Of a stretch of 64,000 nt of DNA, positions 36,619-47,023 are shown piece by piece. The stretch lies in the NCBI RefSeq assembly GCF_036242395.1, contig NZ_CP108458.1, positions 3,844,001 to 3,908,000 of the forward strand, written 5' to 3'. The notes below the pieces were generated by a model. The model saw only the letters and a program-made list of their open reading frames with translations, searched no databases and was not told where the DNA came from. Position 1 is the first letter of the stretch; the number at the start of each line of letters is the position of its first letter. Both the position numbers and the translations under genes were made by a program. This stretch comes from Kitasatospora sp. NBC_01266. Its GTDB lineage: Bacteria; Actinomycetota; Actinomycetes; Streptomycetales; Streptomycetaceae.

Positions 36619-38043
36619 TCAGCTGCGCGGGCGGGCGATTTCCACGTTTTCCAGCACGCCGATCGCATCCGGCACCAGAATGGCCGCCGAGTAGTAGGCG
36701 CTCACCAGGTAGGAGATGATCGCCTTCTCGTTGATGCCCATGAAACGGACCGAGAGGCTGGGCTGGTACTCGTCGGGAATGCCGGTCTGGTGCAGACCGA
36801 CCACGCCCTGGTTGTCCTCACCGATACGCATCGCCAGAATCGAGCTGGTGTGGCCGTCCACGATCGGGATCTTGTTGCAGGAGAGGATCGGCACCCCGCG
36901 CCAGGAGGGCACCTGCTGCCCCTGCAGCTCGACGGTGCCCGGGTAGAGGCCCCGGGTGCTGCACTCGCGGCCGAAGGCGGCGATGGCCTTCGGGTGAGCC
37001 AGGAAGACCCTGGTGCCCCGGCGGCGGCTGAGCAGCTCGTCCATGTCGTCCGGAGTGGGCGGGCCGGAGTGGGTCTGGATCCGCTGGTCGTACTCGGCGT
37101 TCTGGAGCAGACCGAAGTCACGGTTGTTGATCAGCTCGTACTCCTGGCGCTCGCGCAGCGCCTCGATGGTGAGCTTCAACTGCTGCTCGATCTGGTTCAT
37201 CGGCTCGTTGTAGAGGTCCGCGACCCGGCTGTGCACCTGCAGCACGGTCTGCGCGACGCTCAGCTCGTACTCGCGCGGGGTGAGCTCGTAGTCCACGAAA
37301 GTGCCGGGCAGCTCGTGCTCGCCCTCGTGGCCCGCGGCCAGCTCGATCTCGGCCTCGCCGTGCCTGGTCTGCGGCTTCTCGGCGTCGGCGAGGAACTGCA
37401 GCAGCTGGGCGCGCAGCGCCTCCGAGCGGTCGGCGAGCTCCTGGAACGCGGGCCAGGCGAGGGCCATCACAGTGCCGGCGGTGGCGGCCCGGACGCTGTA
37501 CGGCCAGGCGCCGTCGGCGGAGGTCAGCGCCTCGTCGCCGAGGTGGTCGCCGTCGGCCAGCACCCCGACCACAGCGTGGTCGCCGTACTTGCCGGAGCCG
37601 ATCTTGTTGACCTTGCCGTGCGCGATCAGGAAGACCTCGTCGATCGGCTGCCCGGCCACGCACAGCTCCTCGCCGGCCCGGAAGTCACGCTGGACGAACC
37701 GGGCGCCCAGCTCCTCCAGCAGGGCGTCGTCCTCGAAGCCGCGCAGGGCCGGCAGCTCCCGGAGCGTGGGGGCCAGCACCCGCACCGCGGCCCCGGTCTT
37801 GACGAAGCTCACCCGACCGCGCCCGATGGCGTAGCTGAGCCGGCGGTTGACCCGGTAGGTGCCACCCGACACCTGGACCCAGGGCAGCACCCTGAGCAGC
37901 CAGCGCGAGCTGATGCCCTGCATCTGCGGCGTGGACTTGGTGGTGGTGGCCAGATTCCGAGCCGCGGCGGTCGCGAGACTCTGCTGCTGATTCTCCGGCG
38001 AGCTACCAGGTGCCGGAATACCGACATTGGTCTCAGTGGTCAT
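36619..38043 (-). CDS. eshA: EshA-type family 2B encapsulin shell protein with cyclic-nucleotide-binding domain
   Basis: This 474-residue shell protein self-assembles into a protein nanocompartment. A disordered start (about 1-40) is followed by the first part of the HK97-like shell fold. An inserted CRP-like cyclic-nucleotide-binding domain occupies about 100-215 ([29 protein letters not shown]). The rest of the shell fold runs from about 240 to 474 ([38 protein letters not shown]). EshA proteins of S. griseus and S. coelicolor are homologous and affect growth and antibiotic production. ATG 38043 has a GGGGGAGGG site. The polyprenyl synthase downstream is the probable cargo. Confidence 0.92.
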   Translation of the reverse strand: MTTETNVGIPAPGSSPENQQQSLATAAARNLATTTKSTPQMQGISSRWLLRVLPWVQVSGGTYRVNRRLSYAIGRGRVSFVKTGAAVRVLAPTLRELPALRGFEDDALLEELGARFVQRDFRAGEELCVAGQPIDEVFLIAHGKVNKIGSGKYGDHAVVGVLADGDHLGDEALTSADGAWPYSVRAATAGTVMALAWPAFQELADRSEALRAQLLQFLADAEKPQTRHGEAEIELAAGHEGEHELPGTFVDYELTPREYELSVAQTVLQVHSRVADLYNEPMNQIEQQLKLTIEALRERQEYELINNRDFGLLQNAEYDQRIQTHSGPPTPDDMDELLSRRRGTRVFLAHPKAIAAFGRECSTRGLYPGTVELQGQQVPSWRGVPILSCNKIPIVDGHTSSILAMRIGEDNQGVVGLHQTGIPDEYQPSLSVRFMGINEKAIISYLVSAYYSAAILVPDAIGVLENVEIARPRS

Positions 38044-38230
38044 GACGGGGCCCTCCCCCAGAAAATGATGCGGACTGCTGCATTCCAGACTGGGGCCACG
38101 GCGATCACCGCGCAATCACTCGGACGGGTGATTGATTGATCGGATTAATTAGTACGATTAGCTACTCTGAGCGAATTCTGTTCGGGGAATTCCGGACAGA
38201 ATCGTTCCTTCCGGCCACGGAATTCCGCCG
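38044..38230. promoter_or_regulatory. AT-rich promoter region of eshA
   Basis: Between ogt and eshA there is a markedly AT-rich tract (38125-38170, with GATTGATTGATCGGATTAAT), unusual for this genome, where the eshA promoter is expected on the minus strand. Next to it (about 38172-38205) an imperfect hairpin GAATTCTGTTCGG / CGGACAGAATC could terminate ogt transcription. Confidence 0.5.
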
Positions 38231-38785
38231 TCAGCTCGGCCCGTCCCAGTCCAGCGTCGGCGCCAGCCAGCCCTCCAGGGTCAGCAGCCAGCGCTTGACG
38301 TCCAGCCCGACCCGTCCGTTCCCGAACCCGCCCAGGCCGTCCGCGGCGACCACCCGGTGGCAGGGCACCAGCACCGCGAGCGGGTTGGCGCCCATCATCT
38401 GCCCCACCGTCCGGGCCGCCAGCCCCGGGCTCTGCGCGACGCTCTCGAACACCCCGCTGCGCTCGGCCAGTCGGCCGTACGTGATCGTCTCGCCGTACGG
38501 CACCGTCCGGTGGAGCGTCTCCAGCACCACCTGGTGCGGCCCGCCGGTCAGCCGCCAGTCCAGCGGCAGCGCCAACTCGCGGTACCGCCCGGCGAAGTAC
38601 CCGGCGAACCGCTCGGTCACCGCCGCCACCCGACCCGGCTCGGCGCACCACCGCGGGTCGGCGGGCACGCTCTGCGGGGTGAAGTGCACCGCCGCCACCC
38701 CGGTCCCGGTGACCCCGATGGTCAGCGGGCCGGTCGGCAGCGGGCTCGGCACCGTGATCCACTCGATCGCCGCGGCGGCGCTCAT
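38231..38785 (-). CDS. ogt: Methylated-DNA--protein-cysteine methyltransferase
   Basis: This suicide repair enzyme transfers the methyl group from O6-methylguanine to its own cysteine. The 184-residue protein has the active-site PCHRV with C142, the RTVPYGET helix and the GANPLAVLVPC recognition segment. ATG 38785 with GGGAG upstream is chosen; an in-frame ATG at 38857 would add 24 residues of no recognisable fold. No Ada-type zinc domain is present. It lies alone, upstream of eshA in the same direction. Confidence 0.93.
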   Translation of the reverse strand: MSAAAAIEWITVPSPLPTGPLTIGVTGTGVAAVHFTPQSVPADPRWCAEPGRVAAVTERFAGYFAGRYRELALPLDWRLTGGPHQVVLETLHRTVPYGETITYGRLAERSGVFESVAQSPGLAARTVGQMMGANPLAVLVPCHRVVAADGLGGFGNGRVGLDVKRWLLTLEGWLAPTLDWDGPS

Positions 38786-38940
38786 GACCGCTCCCGCTCC
38801 GGCTGGATCCGCGCCCGGCGCGATCGGAGGAACTCCCCCAGTCTGTTCTCCATACACCCCAGCCTAGGCGGGCGAGCGGACCGGCGCGGCCTGCGGCCTG
38901 GGTGAGGCCACCGCCCGCCTGAACTGATCCTCAGGCCGGA

Positions 38941-40728
38941 TCAGTTGGCGCCCAGCCGGTCCAGCACCGGCTGGTCCACCAGCTCCAGCCCCGCCCCGCG
39001 CGGCCCGTGCAGCTCCAGCAGCACCAGTTCGTTGCTGCCGGGGCGCAGCAGCGGGCCGGGGAGGTAGAGGGTCTGCTGCGGGCCGATGTCCCAGTAGCGG
39101 CCGAGCAGGAAGCCGTTGACCCAGCAGAGCCCCTTGCCGTGGCCCTCGGTCAGCACGAACGTGTCCGCCGGACGGTCCACCTCCAGCACGGCACGGCGCA
39201 GCACCGGACGGTCCGTCAGCTCTCCGGCCTCCGAGGCCCCCGTGCTCCCGCCCGCAGCCGCGCCCACCCGGCCCGGATCAGCGAGCGGCAGCCCGAACAT
39301 CTGCCACCCCAGCAGCAGTTGCTCCCCGTGCCGGACCCCGCCCGCGATGCCCTTGCGATCGGCAAGCCGCGGGCCGTAGTTGACCCGTCCGAGGTTCTCC
39401 ACCAGCAGTTCGAGCCGGGCCCCGCCGGCCGGCACCGCCAACTCGACCGCACCGGTGGTGTGCCCGGTCCGGTCCAGCACGCCCACCGGCCGGCCGTCCA
39501 GGAAGACCTGCGCGCGGTCACCGAGCCCGTCCACCGCCAACTCCGCCGCCTCGCGCGGCCCGCTGACCCAGGTGCGGTAGAGCACGAAGCCGTAGGACTG
39601 GTCCAGCTCCTCCATCGAGAGCGGGGCGGCGGCCCGGACCGGGATGCCGAGTTGCTCGGCCAGCTCCAGCAGCGGTACCGGCGGCCCGAGTTCGAGGGTC
39701 CGCGGCTCCAGGAACGCCACCTGGTCCTCCGGCGGCGGCGGCAACTCGGTGTAGCGGCCGAGGACATCGCGGAACGCCCAGTACTTCTCGGTCGGCCGGC
39801 CCGCCTCGTCGATCGCGGCGTCGTAGTCGTAGCTGGTGACGGTGGGCTTGAGCCGGCCGTCCTCCAGGTTGGCGCCGTTCAGATAGCCGAAGTTGGTACC
39901 CCCGTGCGCCATGTAGAGGTTGACCGAGGCACCGGCGGCCAGCAGTTCGTCCAGCACCTTCGCCGCGTCGTCCGCGTCCCTGGTGTGGTGCGGCGCACCC
40001 CAGTTGTCGAACCACCCGTTCCAGTACTCCATGCAGACCGCGGGCCCGTCCGGCAGGTACTCGCGCAGCACCGCGAAGCTCTCCGCCACCCGGTCCCCGA
40101 AGTTGACCGTGGGCAGCGCGTCCGCCAGCGTGCCGCCCTGCAGCATCGGGTGGCTCGGACCGTCGGAGGTGAAGAGCAGGCAGGCCGCGCCGCGCCGGCG
40201 CAGCCCGTCGGCGAGATGGCGCAGGTAGGCCGCGTCGTTGCCGTAACTGCCGTACTCGTTCTCCACCTGCAGCGCCAGCACCGGGCCGCCCCGCTCGGCG
40301 AGCAGCGGCAGCAGGCGGGGCAGCACCGCGTCGAACCACCCGTCGACGGCGGCCAGGAACGCGGGATCGGCGCACCGCAGCCGCATCGACCGGTCCTTGA
40401 GCAGCCAGGCGGGCAGACCGCCGAACTCCCACTCCGCACAGATGTACGGGCCGGGCCGGAGCAGCACCTTCAGCCCGTGCCGCTCGGCGATCCGCACGAA
40501 GCGCTCCACGTCCAGGAACCCGCTGAAGTCGTACTGCCCCGGGCGCGGTTCGTGCAGGTTCCACGGCAGGTAGGTCTCCACCGTGTTCAGCCCCATCGCG
40601 CGCAGCAGTTGGAGCCGGGACTCCCACTGCTCGGGGTGCACCCGGAAGTAGTGCAGCGCGCCGGAGAGGATCCGGAACGGACGGCCGTCGAGCGTGAAAC
40701 CGTCCCGGTCGTAGCTGAGGCTGGACAT
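38941..40728 (-). CDS. GH35 beta-galactosidase
   Basis: This glycoside hydrolase family 35 enzyme of 595 residues cleaves terminal beta-galactosides. The (beta/alpha)8 barrel has the acid/base E158 (ENEYGSYG) and nucleophile E234 (CMEYWNGWFDNWG). C-terminal beta-sandwich domains carry KGLCWVNGFLLGRYW, typical of the family. There is no signal peptide, so it is cytoplasmic and would act on imported oligosaccharides, fitting with the sugar-import ATPase MsiK 5 kb away. ATG 40728 follows GAGGAG by ten bases; an upstream in-frame start at 40773 is possible. Confidence 0.94.
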   Translation of the reverse strand: MSSLSYDRDGFTLDGRPFRILSGALHYFRVHPEQWESRLQLLRAMGLNTVETYLPWNLHEPRPGQYDFSGFLDVERFVRIAERHGLKVLLRPGPYICAEWEFGGLPAWLLKDRSMRLRCADPAFLAAVDGWFDAVLPRLLPLLAERGGPVLALQVENEYGSYGNDAAYLRHLADGLRRRGAACLLFTSDGPSHPMLQGGTLADALPTVNFGDRVAESFAVLREYLPDGPAVCMEYWNGWFDNWGAPHHTRDADDAAKVLDELLAAGASVNLYMAHGGTNFGYLNGANLEDGRLKPTVTSYDYDAAIDEAGRPTEKYWAFRDVLGRYTELPPPPEDQVAFLEPRTLELGPPVPLLELAEQLGIPVRAAAPLSMEELDQSYGFVLYRTWVSGPREAAELAVDGLGDRAQVFLDGRPVGVLDRTGHTTGAVELAVPAGGARLELLVENLGRVNYGPRLADRKGIAGGVRHGEQLLLGWQMFGLPLADPGRVGAAAGGSTGASEAGELTDRPVLRRAVLEVDRPADTFVLTEGHGKGLCWVNGFLLGRYWDIGPQQTLYLPGPLLRPGSNELVLLELHGPRGAGLELVDQPVLDRLGAN

Positions 40729-40879
40729 CGGCGGCGAACTCCTCGGGGTGCGGGGGCGGCTGACCATGGCCATGCTCGCGGACAGGGCGGGTGGAGCGGG
40801 TCAACGCCCGTCCAGCAGACCACGAATACCCGGCGGACGGAGCGCGACGCGCAGCGGCCCGCTTCGCCTGCCCCGGTGC

Positions 40880-42118
40880 TCAGCGGTCCAGTCGCCGCCC
40901 GCGCAGCAGGGTCCGCCCCGGGCGGGCGGCCAGCCGCAGCGGCACCGGGATGGCATCGTCGGCGGCGCCGGCCTCGGCGTGCAGATGCAGGTGCGGCTCG
41001 GTGGTGTTGCCCGAGTTGCCGACCTCGGCGAGCGGCTGGCCGACCGCCACCCGATCGCCCCGCGCGACCAGCAGGCTGCCGGCCCGCAGGTGGGCGAGGA
41101 CCAGCACCACGTCCTCGTCGGCGGCCGTCCGCAGGATCAGGTGGTTGCCGTACACCGGCTGCGGCTGGAGCGGACCCTGCTCCCGCTGGTTGGCCAGCAC
41201 CGGCTGGTCGGCGTAGCCGTCGACCGCGGTGACCACCGTCGCCGCGCACGGCGCCGCCACCACCGCGCCGTACGCGCGGTACGCGGCCACCCGGCGCGGT
41301 GCCAGGCCACCGGCCCGGGCGCCGGCCGGGCCCAGGCAGAGCAGGTCGAGAGCGTACCGCTGGGTCGGATGACGGGCGTGGTGGTTGACCAGCTTTCCGC
41401 CGCCCTGGCCCACCAGCACCCGGCTCCCCGGCAGCGGGTTGGCGATCAGCAGCGGGCTCCGCTCGGCCTTGGCCTCCCGGCAGCCGGACCAGAGCTGCCA
41501 GGCCCACAGCAAGGACACCACCGGGCCGGTCGCGTCGAACCAGACCAGGTGGCCGGCGGGCAGGCCCGGCAGCCGTACCAGCCCGACGGCCAGCAGGGCG
41601 AGTACGCCCGCGCCGACCACCACCCGGGCGTACTGGCTGACCCAGGACCACGGCATGGTCACCCACCAGAACGTCAGCGCCGCCAGGCTGAACGGCAGTT
41701 CGGGCAGCAGCTCGGCCCGGCTGTCGGCGAACGCGGCGCCGGCGGCGAGCAGCAGGGGGAACGGGCCCAGCAGCAGCGCCAGCAGCAGCCCCAGAGCCGC
41801 CCACACCCGCTGCCCCACCGAGCGCGGCCGGGCGTCCAGCTGCGGCTCCAGCCAGAGCCGGGTGATCCGCCCCTGCTCGTCCACCGCTATCTCGGCCCGC
41901 AGCACCCCGCGCGGGCAGTCCATCCGGAACGTCCCGTCGGGCCCGTCGGGGTGGACCGGCCCGGGCCCGCCGAAGTCCTTGCGGATCCGGTCACGAATGG
42001 CTGTGAGTTTCGCGGCCCCGACCGCCTCGACGAAGCCCGGGGCGAAGAGCGCGTGATCAAGACGCGGCCCAGTCAGATAATCTCGCAGGCGCTCCTGCTC
42101 AACATCCACCCGATTCAT
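40880..42118 (-). CDS. Membrane-bound M23 peptidase-like protein
   Basis: This 412-residue protein has a soluble N-terminal region (1-100), about four membrane helices (105-215) and a C-terminal LytM-like domain with probable zinc ligands H250 and D258 (HPTQRYALD) and H376/H378 (EPHLHLH). The membrane domain is inserted before the peptidase, so the catalytic part follows the last helix; its side of the membrane is not certain. It may act on peptidoglycan or be an enzymatically altered relative. ATG 42118 is preceded by AGGGGG. Divergent from the deacetylase gene with a 182-bp gap. Confidence 0.8.
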   Translation of the reverse strand: MNRVDVEQERLRDYLTGPRLDHALFAPGFVEAVGAAKLTAIRDRIRKDFGGPGPVHPDGPDGTFRMDCPRGVLRAEIAVDEQGRITRLWLEPQLDARPRSVGQRVWAALGLLLALLLGPFPLLLAAGAAFADSRAELLPELPFSLAALTFWWVTMPWSWVSQYARVVVGAGVLALLAVGLVRLPGLPAGHLVWFDATGPVVSLLWAWQLWSGCREAKAERSPLLIANPLPGSRVLVGQGGGKLVNHHARHPTQRYALDLLCLGPAGARAGGLAPRRVAAYRAYGAVVAAPCAATVVTAVDGYADQPVLANQREQGPLQPQPVYGNHLILRTAADEDVVLVLAHLRAGSLLVARGDRVAVGQPLAEVGNSGNTTEPHLHLHAEAGAADDAIPVPLRLAARPGRTLLRGRRLDR

Positions 42119-42300
42119 CCGCGTGATCCCCCTAGTCGACGCCAACGGCCCACCCGACCGCCGCCACAGTCTCATCCAGGGCCGAGCTCCGAGCAAACCT
42201 TGCCGATCGAGCCCAACACCCAGCGGACGCCCAGGAACTGTTCGAGTTCACCCAGCGTCGACTCAGATGTATCCGTCCCCGCCAGCACTGAGGTCCCGCC

Positions 42301-43164
42301 ATGCCGATAGCCCGGTCGCCCCAGCCGTCCGACGCCGACCAGCCATCCCGCCGCCGCCTGCTCGCCTGGACCACGCTGGGCGCGGCCTCAGTCGCCTCCG
42401 CGGCGCTGGCCGGCTGCTCCGACTCGACGCCGGCCCACGGCTCCGCCCCGCTGCCGGGCGGCTCCGGCGAGCCGTCCGACTCCTTCTCCCCGGGCGACCC
42501 GGGCAACCCGCAGGCCGCCTCCGGCCTGCCGAGCCCCGTGGCGGCCTCCCCGGTGGCGGTGCGCGGCAAGGCCGTCTTCACGGTGCACGACCTGCTGCCG
42601 AACGCCCCCGCCGACGCGGTCGCGCTGACCATCGACGACGGCCCCAGCCCGGTCTACACCCCGCAGATGCTGGCGCTGCTGCGCAAGTACGACATCCGGG
42701 CCACCTTCTCGGTGGTCGGCAGCCAGGCGCACCTGTACAAGGACCTGATCAAGGCGATCGCCGCCGACGGGCACACCGTGGCCAACCACACGATGACCCA
42801 CCCGCAGCCCTTCTCGCACCACACCGCCGCCCAGATCGAGCAGCAGATCGTCGACGCCCAGTCGGTCATCGTGGACGCCGGCGCCCCGGCCCCCACGCTG
42901 TTCCGCTCCCCCGGCGGCGACTGGTCCCCGACCATCTTCGCGACCGTCGCCAAGTACGGCATGGTCCCGATCGACTGGGACATCGACCCGCGCGACTGGT
43001 CGCGCCCCGGCGTCCCGCACATCACCTCGAAGCTGCTGGCCGCCCACCCCGGCGACATCCTGCTCTGCCACGACGGCGGCGGCGACCGCTCGCAGACCCT
43101 GGACGCGCTGAAGACCGTCCTGCCCGCGCTCAAGGCCAAGGGGCTGAGCTTCGTCACGCTCTGA
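42301..43164 (+). CDS. Secreted lipoprotein polysaccharide deacetylase (NodB)
   Basis: This 287-residue protein has a twin-arginine signal (SRRRLLAW) followed by a lipobox LAGC with C39, so it is exported folded by Tat and anchored as a lipoprotein. The NodB deacetylase domain (about 85-287) has catalytic D112/D113 (TIDDGPS), metal ligands H163 and H167 (NHTMTHP) and RSPGGDWSP. It belongs to the CE4 family and would remove acetyl groups from N-acetylglucosamine polymers (peptidoglycan or chitin-like). The ribosome site (GAGG) is weak. Confidence 0.92.
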   Translation: MPIARSPQPSDADQPSRRRLLAWTTLGAASVASAALAGCSDSTPAHGSAPLPGGSGEPSDSFSPGDPGNPQAASGLPSPVAASPVAVRGKAVFTVHDLLPNAPADAVALTIDDGPSPVYTPQMLALLRKYDIRATFSVVGSQAHLYKDLIKAIAADGHTVANHTMTHPQPFSHHTAAQIEQQIVDAQSVIVDAGAPAPTLFRSPGGDWSPTIFATVAKYGMVPIDWDIDPRDWSRPGVPHITSKLLAAHPGDILLCHDGGGDRSQTLDALKTVLPALKAKGLSFVTL

Positions 43165-43243
43165 CGCCGCTCGCCGGCGGGCGCGGTGCCCCGGCGGCCC
43201 GTCCCCACCCTTCGCAGCACCCGATCGACTCCGGAAGGCCCCC

Positions 43244-44164
43244 ATGGCAGACACCCACAGCACCGCGGCCCGCACGCTGGCCGCAGTGGTCTGCGGCCTC
43301 CTGCTGAGCAGTTGCGGCGCCTCCGGTGGCGGCCATCACCGGGCGGCTGCCGGCGCCGCTTCCGTCCCCGCCCCCGCCACCCCCGGACCCGCCGCGCCGG
43401 GCGCCTGCACGACCACCGCAACCGCCCCGGCCGCCCCGCCCGCCGCCGGCAGCCCGGCGGTCACTCCGGTGGACCTGAGCGCCTGGGCGCTGGTGCTGCC
43501 CACCGCGAAGCCCGGCGACCCTTCGGTGGCCGAGCAGTTGACCCCGGCCCGGCTCACCGACCCGTACCTCACCCAGGGTCCGGGCGGCAGCCTGGCCTTC
43601 TGGGCACCCGCGGGCGGCGCCACCACCGCGCACTCGCTGCACTCCCGCACCGAGCTGTCCGCAGCACGGAAGTTCACCCCCGGCACCGCCTGCCACCAGC
43701 TGAGCGAGACCCTGTCCGTCGGCCAACTTCCGGACGCCTCCCACGAGATCACCATCGGCCAGGTGCACGGCGCCGACGCCGACGAAGCCGCACCCTTCGT
43801 CATGCTGGCCGTCCAGGACGACAGCGTCGGGGTGACCATGGAGACCGTGCCCAAGCGCGAGGGCTCGGTCGGCCCGGCCCCGGCGGGCGAGAAGATCCTG
43901 AAGTACCACCTGCTCAGCGGGGTGCGCCTGGGAACGGCCTTCGGCTACACCATCACCGACAACGGCAACGGCACCCTGACCTTCGCGGGCGACTGCGCCG
44001 GCGCCCCCGGCTGCCAGGCCGCCGCACCGGTCACCGCCCCCGTCCCCACCGCCTGGACCGGGCACACCGTGCACTTCATGGCCGGCGACTACGAGCAGGA
44101 CGACGCGGCCACCTCGCACACCGGCGGCGGCCGACTCACCTGCTACGCGCTGAGCGCCGACTGA
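43244..44164 (+). CDS. Lipoprotein of polysaccharide lyase family 7 (alginate-lyase-like)
   Basis: This 306-residue protein has a signal peptide with lipobox LSSC (C24), a 40-residue Ala/Pro linker, and a jelly-roll domain carrying the three PL7 landmarks: SRTEL, IGQVHG (the catalytic Q-x-H region) and HFMAGDYEQDD (equivalent of YFKAGxYNQ). PL7 enzymes cleave alginate and related uronates by beta-elimination. It starts 79 bp after the deacetylase, on the same strand. The catalytic tyrosine sits in GDYEQ and appears preserved. The exact polymer is inferred. Confidence 0.85.
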   Translation: MADTHSTAARTLAAVVCGLLLSSCGASGGGHHRAAAGAASVPAPATPGPAAPGACTTTATAPAAPPAAGSPAVTPVDLSAWALVLPTAKPGDPSVAEQLTPARLTDPYLTQGPGGSLAFWAPAGGATTAHSLHSRTELSAARKFTPGTACHQLSETLSVGQLPDASHEITIGQVHGADADEAAPFVMLAVQDDSVGVTMETVPKREGSVGPAPAGEKILKYHLLSGVRLGTAFGYTITDNGNGTLTFAGDCAGAPGCQAAAPVTAPVPTAWTGHTVHFMAGDYEQDDAATSHTGGGRLTCYALSAD

Positions 44165-44310
44165 CCCCTCCACCTGACGGGCCCGACCACCGCTTCGGCC
44201 TGCACCGTTCTGTCGCGCACAGCTCAACCATCCTTGGGCTGTGGGATACATCACAAGCAAACCTTTGACCATGCACGCGCCGAACCTCTTGTCGCCGGGC
44301 CGCGCCGAAC

Positions 44311-44336
44311 CTACCTTTCCCGATCAGGTAGCTACC
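44311..44336. promoter_or_regulatory. Inverted repeat upstream of the G1 peptidase gene
   Basis: CTACCT (44311-44316) pairs with AGGTAG (44326-44331), which overlaps a 10-bp palindrome GGTAGCTACC (44327-44336), about 100 bp before the gene. It may be a regulator site; no factor is known. Confidence 0.35.
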
Positions 44337-44434
44337 GCTCGGCCATGACTGACCATCACCTCCCGTCCACAAGAACGGTGGTGACGCGCAGTCATGTTGA
44401 CTCCCCCCACGGACTGGCACCAGAGGAGACCCCC

Positions 44435-45223
44435 ATGTCCCCGTCCCGCCGCTCCATCTCCGCTGCCGCGATCGCAGCCGCGCTCACCATCGCCCCGCTG
44501 GCCGCCGCCGCCCCGGTGCTGGCCGCAACACCGCTGGTTCAGGCCCCGATGCACCACGTCTCGGGCCGGGCCGGCACCGCCACGCCGTTCTTCCTCAGCC
44601 ACGGCGGCCCGAGCAACACCACGACCACCAGCGACAACTGGTCCGGCTACGCGGCCACCGGCTCCACCTACACCAACGTGTCGACGACCTTCGTCCAGCC
44701 CGCCGTCGACTGCTCCCAGGGCGACGGCTACTCCAGCTTCTGGGTGGGCCTGGACGGCTACAGCTCCAGCTCGGTGGAGCAGACCGGCACCGAGGCCGAC
44801 TGCTCCGGCGGCCAGGCCCAGTACTCCGCCTGGTACGAGATGTACCCGGCCGACCCGGTGACCTACAACAACAACGTCGAGCCCGGTGACACCATCACCG
44901 AGACGGTCAGCTACGCGTCCAACAAGTACACCCTCACCCTCAAGGACAGCACCGAGGGCTGGACCAAGACCACCACCAAGAGCGAGAGCGGCCTGGCCCG
45001 CTCCTCCGCCGAGGTGATCGCCGAGGCCCCGTGGGACGGCGGCGTCCTGCCGCTGGACGACTTCGGCACCGTCAACTTCAAGAACTCGACGGTCAACGGC
45101 TCCTCGCTGAGCAACAGCAACCCGGTCGGCATCAACATGACCTCCGACTCGGACGGCTCCGCGGAGGCCACCATCTCCAGCCTCTCCGGCGGCAACTTCT
45201 CCATCACCTGGAACAGCCTGTAG
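44435..45223 (+). CDS. Secreted G1-family (eqolisin) peptidase
   Basis: This 262-residue exported protein has a signal peptide cleaved near VLAATPL. The mature part is the beta-sandwich of G1 glutamic peptidases: DNWSGYAATG near the start, FWVGLDGYSSSSVEQTGTEAD with the catalytic glutamine region, YSAWYEMYP and SAEVIAEAPW with the catalytic glutamate. G1 enzymes are acid-active endopeptidases best known in fungi and also present in actinomycetes. GAGGAG precedes ATG 44435. The terminator at 45323 follows. It closes a run of exoenzyme genes. Confidence 0.9.
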   Translation: MSPSRRSISAAAIAAALTIAPLAAAAPVLAATPLVQAPMHHVSGRAGTATPFFLSHGGPSNTTTTSDNWSGYAATGSTYTNVSTTFVQPAVDCSQGDGYSSFWVGLDGYSSSSVEQTGTEADCSGGQAQYSAWYEMYPADPVTYNNNVEPGDTITETVSYASNKYTLTLKDSTEGWTKTTTKSESGLARSSAEVIAEAPWDGGVLPLDDFGTVNFKNSTVNGSSLSNSNPVGINMTSDSDGSAEATISSLSGGNFSITWNSL

Positions 45224-45322
45224 TAACACCCCCCGGCGGCCCGGCACCCTCCCGCAGACGCCGGACCGCCACCCCACACCGGGCAGCACAGCGCCGTGCC
45301 CCCGGGCTGTCCCCCAGGACGG

Positions 45323-45360
45323 CGCAGGGCCCTTCCCAACGATCGGGGAAGGGCCCTGCG
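45323..45360. terminator. Terminator between G1 peptidase and tRNA-Thr genes
   Basis: Perfect 15-bp arms (45323-45337, 45346-45360) with an eight-base loop stand between the convergent peptidase gene and the tRNA gene. Confidence 0.88.
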
Positions 45361-45391
45361 TGCATCTCGCGCGGAGAATCTCAGACTCCGG

Positions 45392-45465
45392 AGCCCCCTG
45401 TCGGGTTCGAACCGACGACCCCCGCTTTACAAGAGCGGTGCTCTGGCCAACTGAGCTAAGGAGGC
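45392..45465 (-). tRNA. tRNA-Thr (anticodon TGT)
   Basis: A 74-nt cloverleaf on the minus strand has acceptor GCCTCCT / AGGGGGC (one G-T pair), D-arm GCTC/GAGC, anticodon stem CCGCT/AGCGG with loop CTTGTAA (anticodon TGT), and T-arm GTCGG-TTCGAAC-CCGAC. CCA is not encoded. It reads the rare ACA codon. Confidence 0.97.
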
Positions 45466-45651
45466 ACGGCAACCCTCCGCGGCGTGGGCCACGGCGGCAA
45501 CCGGGTCGCAGTCTACCGGCAGGGGTGGGTCGCGTGGGGGCGGAAGGGTGGGGAGTTCGGCGGGAGTGTGATCGGACTGGTACCGGCGGGGGCACGGAGG
45601 GGGCTGACAAGGGGGAAGGCGGCGGGTAGCCTCTGCCGGAGTCGGTTCTCG

Positions 45652-45667
45652 GGTGGTACAGACCACC
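45652..45667. promoter_or_regulatory. DasR-responsive-element-like palindrome upstream of msiK
   Basis: GGTGGTACAGACCACC matches 10 of 12 positions of the dre core TGGTCTAGACCA bound by DasR, the N-acetylglucosamine regulator. It lies about 85 bp before msiK. DasR control of msiK here is inferred. Confidence 0.45.
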
Positions 45668-45752
45668 AGTCGAAACGGGGCCGGCGCGCACCAGTTCACC
45701 CCTTTACTCGGATCGTCCGGCACGTTCCTGCCGGTGAAGGAGACGCACCATC

Positions 45753-46844
<1,092 letters not shown>

Positions 46845-46854
46845 TCGTTCTCAA

Positions 46855-46903
46855 CACCACAGCACCGCAACACCACAGCACCTCAGCGCCTCAGCGCCAC
46901 GCG
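46855..46903. repeat. Short direct repeats after msiK
   Basis: CAACACCACAGCACC occurs twice, followed by TCAGCGCC repeats. It is a simple-sequence stretch between the msiK stop and its terminator with no evident function. Confidence 0.6.
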
Positions 46904-46920
46904 CACAACCGAACGACCCA

Positions 46921-46958
46921 GCGCGGCCCCGTCGGACACCCGTCCGGCGGGGCCGCGC
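46921..46958 (+). terminator. Terminator of msiK
   Basis: Perfect 11-bp arms (46921-46931, 46948-46958), GCGCGGCCCCG paired with CGGGGCCGCGC, contain a smaller inner hairpin CGGAC/GTCCG. It lies about 80 bp after msiK. Confidence 0.75.
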
Positions 46959-47023
46959 CGTACCTTCACTCATCCGTGTGACGGAGTGTCTGCGAGGCAT
47001 CACTCGGCGCTAACCTCACTGGC

